Assembly: GCA_015680685.1 (NCBI GenBank)
Contig: MNCI01006836.1
Location: 93,075-157,074, forward strand
DNA from: Gnetum montanum
Taxonomy: Eukaryota > Streptophyta > Gnetopsida > Gnetales > Gnetaceae
DNA: 64,000 bases
Reading direction: 5' to 3'
A program made the position numbers and the translations under genes. This document shows, piece by piece, positions 34,432 to 45,419 of this stretch (position 1 is the first letter of the stretch; each line of letters starts with the position of its first letter). The notes under the pieces were generated by a model, which saw only the letters and a list, made by a program, of their open reading frames with translations, was not told where the DNA came from and made no database searches.

Positions 34432-35256
34432 TAAAATTTTTGGTAAAGGTCTATGATATCATATATTCAATATTGTACCCTAAGATACAATAGCATAGAT
34501 ATAATTTAATGGATCATTATCATGCCTATAAATAGAAGTTTAGTATCATGTTAAACTAATCTTTTGGTCAAATGGTTAGTGAAATTTTTATAGTTTATTT
34601 TTCAGATTTTAGAGTTAGTTGTAAGCTTCCATAGTTTGGTGACTAATAGTTTCTTGACATCTTTGTTCAAGTAAAGTGTACCTAGATTATTTCATGAACT
34701 ACAATAAATATTAATATTGTTCTTCAACATTGCAACATTTCATTTAGATTAGACCTACATTTCTATGTCATTTACTTTTTCATATTTATTAGTATTGGTA
34801 GAATAATTATGACTAGTTTCATTCATTAACATAAAATCATTTGGTAACCTAGTTGTAGCTTTAATTGATTTACTTAGTAGCAATGTTGCATGATAACTCC
34901 AATGGTGGTTATACTAACCCAAGGCATGTACAAAAGAGAATGAATAATTGCTTATCATCATTAGGCTAGCTTAGGATTATGTTTTTATTTTATCTTAGAT
35001 AATATAAATTATATTCATTTGAATATGTTTCATCATAGCATATTAAGATTCATTCAACATCATTCAATAATATACCTCACTAAGAGTTAAATCATATATT
35101 TTAAACTTCAATAACTATAGTGGAAACTTAATGATAATGAACTTGTCATCAATACCCTAGTATACACATATTATCCCATCCATGAATTATGATCTCATTA
35201 CCTGCATACACTTGTAACCTGTATGGTTAGACATTGGAAACTCTCTCTACTCATCA
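34432..35256 (+). repeat. A2 5' LTR, diverged
   Basis: Ends ACTCATCA (35249-35256). Alignable in order with the other family LTRs: TGATATC near the start, CCTATAAATAGAAG, TTGGTAACCTAGT, CTTATCATCATTAGGCTAG. The exact left end is unclear because the TGATGAGT terminus is not recognisable. Confidence 0.55.
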
Positions 35257-35257
35257 T

Positions 35258-35275
35258 TGGCTCCATTTCTGATGA
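35258..35275 (+). other. A2 primer binding site, tRNA-Asp type
   Basis: TGGCTCCATTTCTGATGA, one nt after the LTR; aligns with the A3 PBS TGGTGCCATTGCTAGGGA. Confidence 0.5.
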
Positions 35276-35383
35276 TGGTATCAATGTATACTAGTTAATT
35301 GATTTTGTTAAATTTTATGTGTTTACATTTTCAAGTTTACCCTTTAGACTTATAATAATTTCTAAGGTACATACTTTAGTATT

Positions 35384-36417
35384 TGATGAGTGGCAAGGTA
35401 CTCCTAGACTCAACCATACAAAACAAGCATAGCACATGCGATCCGGTCAAACTTTGCAGACTAAATGCCTATATGCCCCATGGAACACTTGGAGTTAATC
35501 ATTCGTTTTCTTCCCAGACTTACTTGTAGCTATCATGATGTATGGTTAAGTAAGTCTGAGGTATATGATTTTTATAGCCTTTTATGGTTTTTCTCCTATG
35601 GTATTGAGGTGAAGGGTTGAGAAAGCTAACTAACTCTAACTAAGGACTAAGTCTAAATTAACTAGCATCAACATCCATTCCCACTTACCGTACACACCCT
35701 GAACCAATGCAACTGTGGCTACCAAATGCTAATCGTTCTGGGATCACCACATGTAACGCACGTGCTCGAAGTGGTCGTACTAAGGCACTTAACTAGGAGG
35801 AAAGGGTTGAGAGAACCTATCTAGCCTAAGTGCGATGAGCAGCCGATTCCTTGACTAACCATACACATCGGGGTGTTCGACTACCACTGGGATTACCAAG
35901 CGTAGATCTTGGAATACGCCATTGGGTTACCAAGTAGTCACACTAGATTCTTGTAATCAACTCGTACTCATACCGCATGCGACGAGCAGCCGATCCCTTG
36001 ACTAACCGTACACATCCTTAGATGCTTGTAATCAAGTTGTACTAATACCGCATTCTAGGAAAGCAATAAATAGAAATTAAAATAAAATCCTATTCCATGC
36101 ACTGTAAGGTTTATCCAATCAAGTTCATCTTTATTTCCGTACAGAACTTTTTGTTCAGGTACAATGTTGCTCGAATAAAGATCCATTCACTCTAGGACTC
36201 CTACTGCAGGCGCATGGGAAATTAATCTATCTCTGGAGTGATCAAACTGCCAGAGCTTCGCTACTTCTAGACCAAGATGGGAAATAAGGGGAGTGCCACC
36301 TCTTATTTATAGATTTGGTGGCAGACCATGATATCGTGTACGCGATATTGCAAGGGACGACGTGATATTGCGTACGCGATATCGCATGGGATGCGATATC
36401 GTGGAGGCCGCAATATA
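35384..36417 (-). repeat. A3 3' LTR, U3 terminus deleted
   Basis: TGATGAGTGG at the outer end; several percent diverged from the 5' LTR. An inner duplication of the ATGAGCAGCCGATTCCTTGA block occurs at 35832 and 35979, and also in the 5' LTR (about 41609 and 41758), but not in the 17242 or 21466 LTRs. GATATC palindromes at 36330-36412. The last 27 bp plus PPT and part of the 3' region are missing; as the 5' LTR still has them, the loss followed insertion. Confidence 0.8.
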
Positions 36418-37757
36418 GACAAAAAGGGACAACTAAAAACATCAGTGAAATAGATGTCAAGATGGAAATGAAAAAAATAAAATTAATTGCAAAATGTTAG
36501 GGGAAAGAAGTTAACGCATGCTCCAAATAGGAATGTCAGTGGATCCTCCCCAAAGCAGGCTTATGCCCTTAATGCCCTGACAAACCCACATTCAAAGAGT
36601 CTGTAGGCTCCGGGGATGTCATTTGGAACAAGAGTTAAAGTCTTAATCACAAGTGTTTACCAAGAAGAAAACAATGCATAAACCAAAATATATACACTAA
36701 TGATACAACCGGAAATGAGGTGAACAATGGAGAGAAGGATGGAGAGAAGAAAATGGAATGGAATCCCAAGAATAAGGTGGTGTACAGCCCCTTGTGTGTT
36801 TCATGATTAATGGGACTTGGCAAGTCTCATTCCAACTCCGGCCTCAAACCAACCACATCCAGTGACTTCGCATCAATGCATTCAGCTAAACCATCCACTT
36901 GGGTAACAAGAATGCCTCTCCAAAGAGTCACCACCAGTCCGATGAAACAAAGGAGGGAATGGGAAGCAAGAAGGGCCTTAGTTAGAGGGAACACTTTTGG
37001 TTCCATAACCAATTCTTGTAGCTCAAGTTTATTCATCTAAGGGGTGTGCTTTGAATTCTCACTTTGTTTTTTTTTTTGTGTTTTGTGTTTTTATGCATGA
37101 GAACCACACCATGCAAAGACTTTTTATTTTTATTGTCTCAGTTTCCGATACTTGGGTAACATCAGAAAGGCAAGAAAACTCAAGAAGAAAAACATCCAAG
37201 CACCCAAGAGAATGGCCACCACAAAAGCATTAAGTTCCCTTGAAGTCACACCCTTTTCAATCCTTAAGTCCTTCCTTAGTTTGAGAAATAGCCAGTCACT
37301 AATTCGTTTAAGTTCTTATTAGAAGGGGATTGTACATTTCCAAGCTGAGAGAAACCATAGAAACTGGTGAATGGATGGATGAAGTGGTCTCATTGCCTAC
37401 CATATCAAAAGAAACATACCTTAGTATCAACATTGTGACTTAAAAGTAAAAACCAAACATTAGCAATCAATATGAAAACAGTTCATACCATCATTCCGAA
37501 CACTTATTATGGGACGAACTTACAGGGTGGATCACACACACATACAAAAGATGAAAAAAGTATAACAATGTTGTAAAACAAGAATTAGAAAAGTTAATGA
37601 AATTTGTAAAAAAAAAATGTGCACGACAAAAATGTTGTAAAACAAAAACATGTAAAACAAGAATCGAAAAAGGAACTAAGGGCCCCATATGATCAGCATA
37701 GGTGGCCATCTCCCCCATGACTAAGTTGTAATGGAGAGATCCGAAATAATGAGCGCC
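36418..37757 (-). other. A3 3' region and integrase tail
   Basis: Collinear with A1 19480-20860. Contains the integrase end (GCTCATTATTT..., then ATGGGGGAGATGGCCACC in sense), the two conserved blocks, and a frame at 36827-37036 ending DGLAECIDAKSLDVVGL that matches the A1 frame at 20142-20405. Not identifiable as a known protein. Confidence 0.55.
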
Positions 37758-37881
37758 TATTTGAATTTCGTAAAAGTGCCCAACTTCTCCCAATTGATGA
37801 TCTTAGATTGAGGGATGGAAGTTGGTGACGCTCATATTCCAATGTATCTATGCCTTCGTTGTTGGCATGGGTTTCCTCAGT

Positions 37882-38352
37882 TCATTCCATGCATATTTTT
37901 CTGCTCCTTCTAGTAGCTGTCAACCACGGGGTGTCTACTACTGGTTGTGTGGTTGCTACATACAGGCATCTTTGTTTCAATGTTTCAAGAGCACACCTAT
38001 TACATGGAGGTAATTTCTCCATGTCATCACCCAATGAATCACTATATGTGATGCATGGAACTTTCCTCTTCGCGATCTTTCCACAAATATTTATCTTAGA
38101 GATTTCCAAGGAAAGATCGCGGATCCTAAGGCATGCATCTACTATACTAAGCCATGCCCTTCCAATTATAATTGGGAAGTCCCCTTCGTTGTTGTTCACT
38201 TCAATCACTAGAAAATCAGTTGGGTAAGACCAACCACACACAGTGGTAATGATGTCCTCTACCAATCCTAAGAGAATGGTGATAGACTGGTCTGCCAGCT
38301 CTAGTTGAATGTTGCTCTCCTTAAGTTGTGGTAGGTTCCAGGCGTGATACAT
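37882..38352 (-). pseudogene. A3 aspartic protease
   Basis: 156 codons open. In order: LELADQSI, LGLVEDIITTVCGWSYPTDF, VIEVNNNEGDFPIIIGRAWL and VDACLRI, the retropepsin C-terminal half of Athila-type elements (ADRS...P.G..EDV.V.V......DF.VL.....PIILGRPFL.T..A). The active-site DTG region lies upstream at about 38380-38410, where sense reads NSGFGVNLIS-like, with Asp changed to Asn. After it the frame runs through the deletion junction. Confidence 0.7.
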
Positions 38353-38484
38353 CTCTCGTGATATTAAGTTGACTCCAAAACCTGAGTTAAGAAGAGCCCT
38401 ATGTGGTTTGTTCCTGGTGATCTGTAAATAGATTAAGGGACTCCCAAGGTTGGTTAGTTTCTTGGGAAGGTGGCCTACCTTAAT

Positions 38485-40820
38485 CTAGTTGATTACGGTA
38501 TGTGTTAACATAACCATATGCGTTAAGCTCTGATTTTGGAAGGAAGGGTGCTCCGAAGTGTTAGATGGTGGAGGAGTGTACATGGGCCCAACCGCTTGTT
38601 GTTGCAAGAGTTTGTCTGGGCTTTTGGTTCTGAAGTAGGATCTTCTCTTTTTAAAGTTGTCAGAACCAGCAGCAGGTTGGATATTTACAACTCTCGCAGC
38701 ATGACGTTGCTGCAGTTGAGGAGGAAGTTCCCATTGCATTGTTGGAGCAGGAGGTGTTATGGGGACTACTTGTGGTGGAAGAGGTGCAGATGGATTAGGA
38801 GGATGGTGTGGGTATGGAGTGTCTCTTGGAGGAGAAGGAGTCCTTCTGAAGTACTCCCAAATTTGGTAGTGACAGTTGGGGGTTGTGTGACTCATAGAGT
38901 CACTTGGAGAAATCGGCTTCTACACATAATATCCATAAGGGTCAGGCTACCGGTAAGGATACTGATGTCTCAGCGATGGCATCCCTCATGACTGTCGGTA
39001 TTGCCACTACTGATGTTGTCCAATGGGTTGTGGTGGAGTTCCACTTGGATAATACGTTCGTGGAACTGCCTTGGGTTACCTTGTGGATAAGGTAACCTTC
39101 GGGGTGTTTGCTGTTGGTTGAGTCTTGGATTAAGTACAAACATCCCAAACTCCTGTAGATGTGAGATGATGGGGCAACATCCCTTAGGATGGTCATAGTG
39201 GTAGATCCCACATCCACCATCATCGTCTATGTCAAAGTCTGCAGCCACATCGGAGCTAGTGATTTTCCCCTTACCCTTGTTATATGTAGGGTTTAAATCT
39301 CTCCACTTTTTCTTACCTTTTTGACTACTTTGTTCTACCTTAGACTCTTCTACAATTTTTAAGACATTTTCAATTTTAGTGTCTAAGGAACTCCATACGT
39401 CATCTACCTTAGCTGCTATTTTTGTTGTTAATTTTTGGATCAGCAAAGTTTTCTGGTTCACCAACTCTTCAATTGGTGACTCATCCTCTTCATCACAAAA
39501 CTTCACTCCCTTCTTTCAAAGGAAGGGATCACGGTTGTATTCTTCCGCACTTTCCCTTTTGCGTAGCTCACCTTCTTCTTTTGCTACTTATTCCAACAAG
39601 CTATGCACTTCATGGGCTCTAAGTTGTGAGAGTCTTTCTCAGGCGTAAGTTCCAAGGGTTCTTCTAGTTTCATGCCTTACCCCATCCACGATGTGGTGAA
39701 GTTGATCCCGCTGAGCGTACCCATGGCTCGGGCAATGATGTAACAATATGTAGTAGTGGTTCATGGCAGCATCCAAGGGTTCATATGTACCTTGTTTCTA
39801 ACCTTGGATCTGCTTATGCAAATTGGACACTCTGGAGTACATTTGATACTTTTCGTTGAATAGTTCTAACATCGTACTCCACCTCCTGATGATTTCCAGT
39901 TCTAAGGACCGGTACCAACTCTCTGCTTCTTTGGTGAGTGTCCTTGGGAACAACTTAAGTTTTTTCCACTCATTTTCTATATTCTGCAAGGCACAGCCAT
40001 TGTGGAATGCTTGTAAATGATTTTGCAGATTAGCATTGTATCCCTCTTCAAATCATGGGATGTTGTTCATGTCTAAACATATGATCTGACTATCTTCTAA
40101 ATGCCTTATGGGAATCCTAATGGCCTCCATTATGTCAAGCATACTTCAGGTTGTGAGTAGGAGCTCATCATGATCGTCTCTTTCATGATGCCTGTGATGG
40201 CGGCGTTGTTCCCTACTCTCCCTATGTCCTTGCCCTTGTCCTCTCTCTCGACTTTCCCATCAAGTTCTTTCATCCTTTTTACCTTTATCCTCACCTTTAT
40301 GTTCATGGTGGCTATGCCCAGATGTGGAAGGAGAGGGTGAGTGATGTAAAGAAGGTGAAGAAGAAGGGGAACCATCGCCATGATGATGTTTCTTGCCTTC
40401 TCTTCGGCTGCTACGCCCCCGATTGTGGTGACGATCAAAGTGCCTGTCCTTAGCATAAGTGGTTGTTCCCTATGTGAACAGTTGGTGTTCACGGGCATCA
40501 GAACTAGGGATATGTATCATTGATCATAGATTCTGATACCCAACCTCCTCACCATCATTAGGAGGGGGAATATCATTTGTTAAAGAACTTGTAATAAGGG
40601 GTTCCTCATCTCCTATTTCGCTAAGGGCATGCGGGACCTTGCCCTTCAACAGTGCATGTTGACTCTCCTGCCTTAAGTCCCTCATACATTGGGCATCTAT
40701 GGGATAATAATCCCTCATGTCAAAATCTTCCGCAATGTATTCATCAAATAATTCTTGCATGCCAATCTATGCCAAGGCATGGAAGAGCATGTTAGGGACT
40801 GATCGATCTGGGGGTAACAT
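38485..40820 (-). pseudogene. A3 gag, decayed but long
   Basis: In sense order: N-terminus from about 40820 (MLPPDRSVPN, a stop, then MQELFDEYIAEDFDMRDYY at 40524-40760), an Arg/His-rich segment (40130-40498), the gag core (39798-39989: WKKLKLFPRTLTKEAESWYR, FNEKYQMYSR), a Lys-rich segment (38970-39506, ESKVEQSSQKGKKKW) with a zinc-finger-like GGCGIYHYDHPKGCCP, and a Pro-rich segment (38485-38895). Frames change at least three times. This plus protease is all that A3 could have encoded. Confidence 0.7.
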
Positions 40821-41143
40821 GATGTTACCTTGCAAATCTCTCCACCGCAGCTGTTCTTCTTAATGGAGAATAAAAGTAAAATCTGAAATATACTCATCAA
40901 GATGAGTATAAACTATCTTGTATTATTTAGGACTTGGCTGATTTGGGTTATTTTTTTTATGTTGTCGACTGTCTCATGTATGATCCTTAATGGTGAGTTG
41001 CTCTTATGAGAAGAAGACATTTTAATCGGTATGCTAATTCACCATTATATAAATTTTTTATCTTGATTAACCCGAAGGTTCGTTTAGGCTCACAATGATG
41101 TGAGTGATATCCCTTATGTTCTATTTGGTGCACAAACACTTAG

Positions 41144-41161
41144 TCCCTAGCAATGGCACCA
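41144..41161 (-). other. A3 primer binding site, tRNA-Asp type
   Basis: Sense TGGTGCCATTGCTAGGGA against the tRNA-Asp complement TGGCGCCGTTGCCGGGGA: 14 of 18 match. One nt from the LTR. tRNA-Asp is the known Athila primer. Confidence 0.7.
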
Positions 41162-41162
41162 A

Positions 41163-42190
41163 TGATGAGTGGTGAGGTACCCCTACATTCAACCATACGA
41201 AACAAGCGTAGCATGTGTGATTCGGTCGAACTCCACAAACTAAATGCCTACACGCCCCATGGAACACTTGGGGTTAATCATTCATTGTCTTCCTAGACTT
41301 ACTTTTAGTTGTCATGATGTATGGTTAGTAAGTCCGAGGTATATGATTTTTATAGTCTTTTATGGTTTTTCTCCTATGCTATTGAGGTGAAGGGTTGAGA
41401 AAGCTAACTAACTCTAACTAAGGACTAAGTCTAAATTAACTAGCTTCAGCATCCATTCCCACTTACCGTACACACCCTAAACCGATGCAACTATGGCTAC
41501 CAAATGCTAATCGTTACTGGGATCACCACATGTAATGCACGTGCTCGAAGTGGTCATACTGAGGCACTTAACTAGGAGGAAAGGGTTGAGAGAACCTATC
41601 TAGCATAAGTGCGATGAGCAGCCGATTCCTTGACTAACCGTACACATTGGGGTGTTCGACTACCACTGGGATTACCAAGCATAGATCCTACAATATGCCA
41701 CTAGGTTACCAAGTATTCACACTAGATGCTCATAATCAAGTTGTACTCATACCACATGCAATGAGCAGCTGATTCCTTGACTAACCATACACATCCTTAG
41801 ATGCTCGTAATCAAGTCATACTCGTACCACATTCTAGGAAAGCAATAAATAGCAATTAAAATAAAATCCTATTCCATGCACTGCAAGGTTTATCCAATCA
41901 AGTTCATCTTTATTGCCGTACACAACGTTGTGTTCAGGTACAATGTTGCTTGAATAAAGAGCCGTTCACTCTAGGACTCCTACTACAGGCACATGGGAAA
42001 TTAATCTATCTCTGGAGTGATCAAACTACTAGAGCTTCGCTACTTCTAGACTAGAATGGGAAATAAGGGGAGTGCTACCTCTTATTTATAGATTTGGTAG
42101 TGGACCGCGATATCGCATATGCAATATTGTAGGGGACGACATGATATCATGGCAGCCACGATATCATGGCTTGTGCATCACGTCTCATCA
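41163..42190 (-). repeat. A3 5' LTR (1028 bp)
   Basis: TGATGAGTGG at the inner end, ...CTCATCA at 42190 followed by GTATT. TATA (sense CTATAAATAAGAGG) at about 42080-42093; GATATC palindromes at 42105-42170. Confidence 0.85.
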
Positions 42191-42195
42191 GTATT

Positions 42196-44287
42196 GATTG
42201 ATTAAAAATGGATTTAACACAATGTAAGTCATTCACCATCCATTAATCTTAAGGAAAGTAATGACAAAAATTACATTGAAAAACTAGAGTGGAATGATGT
42301 AGACAAGAATCTCTTATATAGGTATCAATCCAAACTATCTAGAATTTACTTTCACTTTCCATCAAGAAGAAGAATTCATATGAAGAGGCTTATAGGATAA
42401 CATTGTGTTCTACTAGATCATTCAATACTATTAATGCTTCAACAAGCATTACTTCAAATCAATCTTGGCCATGCTCATGAAGGCTATGAAGTTACTAAAA
42501 ATACCATAAGATCATAGTAGCCAACTAAGAATTAAATTAAAAGAGCTGTAATAATGAAAGCAAGACACAATAAAGAAAACGACAAGTAGACCTCATAGTT
42601 AATCTTACCCATAGAAAAAGAAGATAGTAAATATTAAGTTGAAAATTCTTTCCATCATTATCAATCTAGTTCTTGACCACCTATTCTATACATTAATTAT
42701 GTGGTGCAATAAAAGGTATGTTTTTTCTTAGTATAAATCCCTAGAAGGGATGAGGTAGACTTTAGAATAAGGAATAACTCAATGTTTAGGACCTCTAGTA
42801 TGACATCCCATCCTCGAATGTTATGGCAAACATCAAATATACAATATATTAGACATTATGTGTATGAAGAAAATATAATAATTGTGAAAAATATGTGATA
42901 TTTGACATTATATATAAAGGAAATAATAGGAAAAATGTAGAAAGACTAAGAAAATAATGCTTTATTGAAATGGAATACCATATCCGGATCATACTCTAAG
43001 AGTGTTCCTTAGGGTTTTCTTCCTTTGGCATCTATCCCTTAGAGGAAATCTACCATTGCCATCATGGTTAGACCTATAACTTGGCTAGAAGTGATGGACA
43101 ATCCACTTCCTATCCTACTTCACCTAGCTCTTGTGACTTGCCTATATAGGGTCCACCACTCCATGCTAGCACAACCTCTAACCATAAACATAAATGCCTT
43201 AGGTCAAGCCCCCAAAGGTTACCTTAAGAGACATGTTCATTATTACAACATGTCCTTTTGGATCTCAATTACAACTACCATTTTGGATCTTCTTAAGATA
43301 ACAATAACACTTGTTATGAAGAGACACCATCTTCATTAGGCAGCAACATCATTTGGGAATGGGAATGTGAGATCTTGTAAGTCCAAAAAAGATGAATTAA
43401 GGGATTGAAGAAGGAGAGAAAGCTAATGCCACTTTCCAAGTCCTCCATCTTGTGCATCATATTCATCAACCAATTCTAATAAAGGTAAATGAAGTCATAG
43501 AAAAAAGGCTTTAAAAAGAGATATTACTAGAAAGAGAAGAAGGAATCATAATAAATGATCAAAACAAGAAAGATATCTTGATGAAGATGAAAGTGAGAGA
43601 AGAGAAAGATAAAAAGAAAATACATAGAAGAAGAGATAATGAAGCATATCTAGTACAATATATATAATGATCTTGAAGACTTTGATGAATCTCTATTAGC
43701 CATTAGAATCATGATCAATATTAAAGAAGTTATGTATATTCCTATAACACATGATAGGAATAGTTATATCAAATCACTTAATAAAAAGAACATTCCAAAA
43801 TTTTAAGGAGAATATAATGTAGATCCATAACATCACTTTTAAACCTTCCATAATATATATGCCTTATAAAATATTGAGAATTATTGCTAGGAATTGAAGT
43901 TATTTTTGAGAATACTCATCAAAGAAGTAGAGAGCTAGTATAGGTCATTGGAATTAGAATCAATCCAAAGGTAAATCATGTTGTTATAATTATTCAATGA
44001 CAAGTACTTGACCTACTTAAGAGTGTCAAACTTAAGAAAGAAAATCTATGGATGAAAACAAGGGACCCATGAATCTCTTGATGCAATCATGGGTAGGTAT
44101 TACTTTTACATAGATGCCTAGGAAATTGATCTTCTTAAAGGGAGTAGCTAAGACACATAATTCATGCATTAAGAAATAAAAAAAATAGAGATACTTTATG
44201 TATATTACGAAGAACAATGATAAACCAAAATTGAAGAAGCATCCTTTCTTTATGATAATTCTGGAGAATATTGGTGGAGTAGTGTAA
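42196..44287 (+). pseudogene. A2 gag, degenerate
   Basis: 42196-43560 holds leader and N-terminal gag with no clear motif. From about 43780 the plus strand reads, in broken frames, like the A3 gag core: ELKLFLRILIKEVES, YRSLELESI, then SVKLKKENLW.KQGTHESLDAI. A Glu/Lys-rich coding-like stretch lies at 43560-43680. The sequence is cut at 44287 by the T2 LTR. Confidence 0.5.
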
Positions 44288-45419
44288 TGATTGGAAAACT
44301 CAGTGCTAGAAGAATTGAAAATTCCCAAATGAATTAGTTTAGCTTATAGATCCATGGGCCTTGAAAAGGATTTGAAGCACCTCAAAAGATCTTGTCGATC
44401 ACTTGACTTGGAGAATCTATTATTAGGGTGAAATTTTAATGCAAATAAGTGAGAAAATGTGTAAACAAAGCAAGCATTGAAGTATAGTTGCAAAAAATAT
44501 GTAAAAAATTGTAAACAATTTTTTATTGATTCTAGAAGATTATGAGATTTAGAGAGTACAAAACATGAAACTACAATTTTTCCATAACTCCCTAAAAAAG
44601 CTAGGTAGTATATGTCCTATAGTTCTTCCAAATGTACTATTTCTCTAGTGCTATAACAAGATCTTAGTTCTCCAACAATCTACTCTTGAAGATCACTCTG
44701 GACTCTTGAATCTTTCTCTCAAAATTCTCAAGTTTAAAAGAGTTACAAAAATCCAAAATTCCAAGTGTCCTCAAAATGATGTAAATTTTGGTTTAAATAG
44801 GTCATTCATTTGTTGATTTTTTGATAATTTAATTTTAGCTGATTTCTAGCAAATTTTTAACATTCCTTGCAACACTTTTGATGTTTTTCATGGCTGAAAT
44901 CTTCAACCTATGAACAACCAATGTTTTTGACTTTTTGGGCATGAAATACTAACTTATATGAAAATTTTTAACATTCAAAACTATAGTGTATGGGCCATCA
45001 ACATGTGAAGTCTTTACTACCATTTTTGACAATGTATTTGAACTATTTTCATTGCCAAAATTTATTACACATGGTCTGCTAATGTGTGAGACTTCTACTA
45101 TCAAATTTGGTGACATTTTTGGCTATGTTTATAGACTAAACTTATAGCTTGTGAAATAGTAACGTTTTTATCTTTTACTCTCAATGTTTTTTTATCTTTT
45201 TAGGCTTCCACACATTGGCATAAATGAAATTTATAGTTTTTGAGATGTAAATTTCATTTTACACATTAAAAATCGTACAAATTTTTACCGAAACAAGGCC
45301 ATAGGATAGGATTTTTTATGGAAAACAAGGTAATTTTTTCTACCTTTAAATTTCCATTAAACTACAAAATTAATTTTTTCTACAAATGCTTTCATATGAA
45401 TTTTCTTTGAGGTGTTTCA
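44288..45419 (-). repeat. T2 LTR, left copy (3' LTR)
   Basis: Sense start TGAAACACCTC at 45419, preceded by the decayed PPT (45420-45432) and the conserved hairpin arm (45478-45484). Alignable over its length with 54352-55470 and, at GATCTTGTCGATCA, with the T3 LTR near 59770. Confidence 0.8.

Larger units (their letters stand above)
35384..42190 (-). mobile_element. A3: gag-protease Athila-like element lacking RT and integrase
   Basis: 6.8 kb, flanked by GTATT at 35379-35383 and 42191-42195. LTRs at 35384-36417 (3', last 27 bp of U3 lost) and 41163-42190 (5'). Internal order in sense: PBS, gag, protease, then directly the integrase tail and 3' region. Compared with A1, about 3.7 kb from just before RT to just before the integrase stop is missing, with the junction at 37757-37781. 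This resembles the non-autonomous gag-only class of plant LTR elements (TR-GAG). Confidence 0.8.
34432..44287 (+). mobile_element. A2: Athila-like element, 5' end (LTR, PBS, gag), split by A3
   Basis: LTR (34432-35256), PBS (35258-35275) and leader, then A3 inserted with GTATT duplication, then leader and gag to 44287, where T2 begins. Removing A3 rejoins the leader cleanly. More diverged from A1/A3 than they are from each other. Confidence 0.6.

Noticed and set aside
37491-37793. 100-codon A3 frame as a new protein
   Set aside because: It spans the pol deletion junction and the 3' region; a by-product of the deletion.
43064-43339. 91-codon plus-strand frame as a gene
   Set aside because: No domain, and it lies in the decayed leader/gag of A2.
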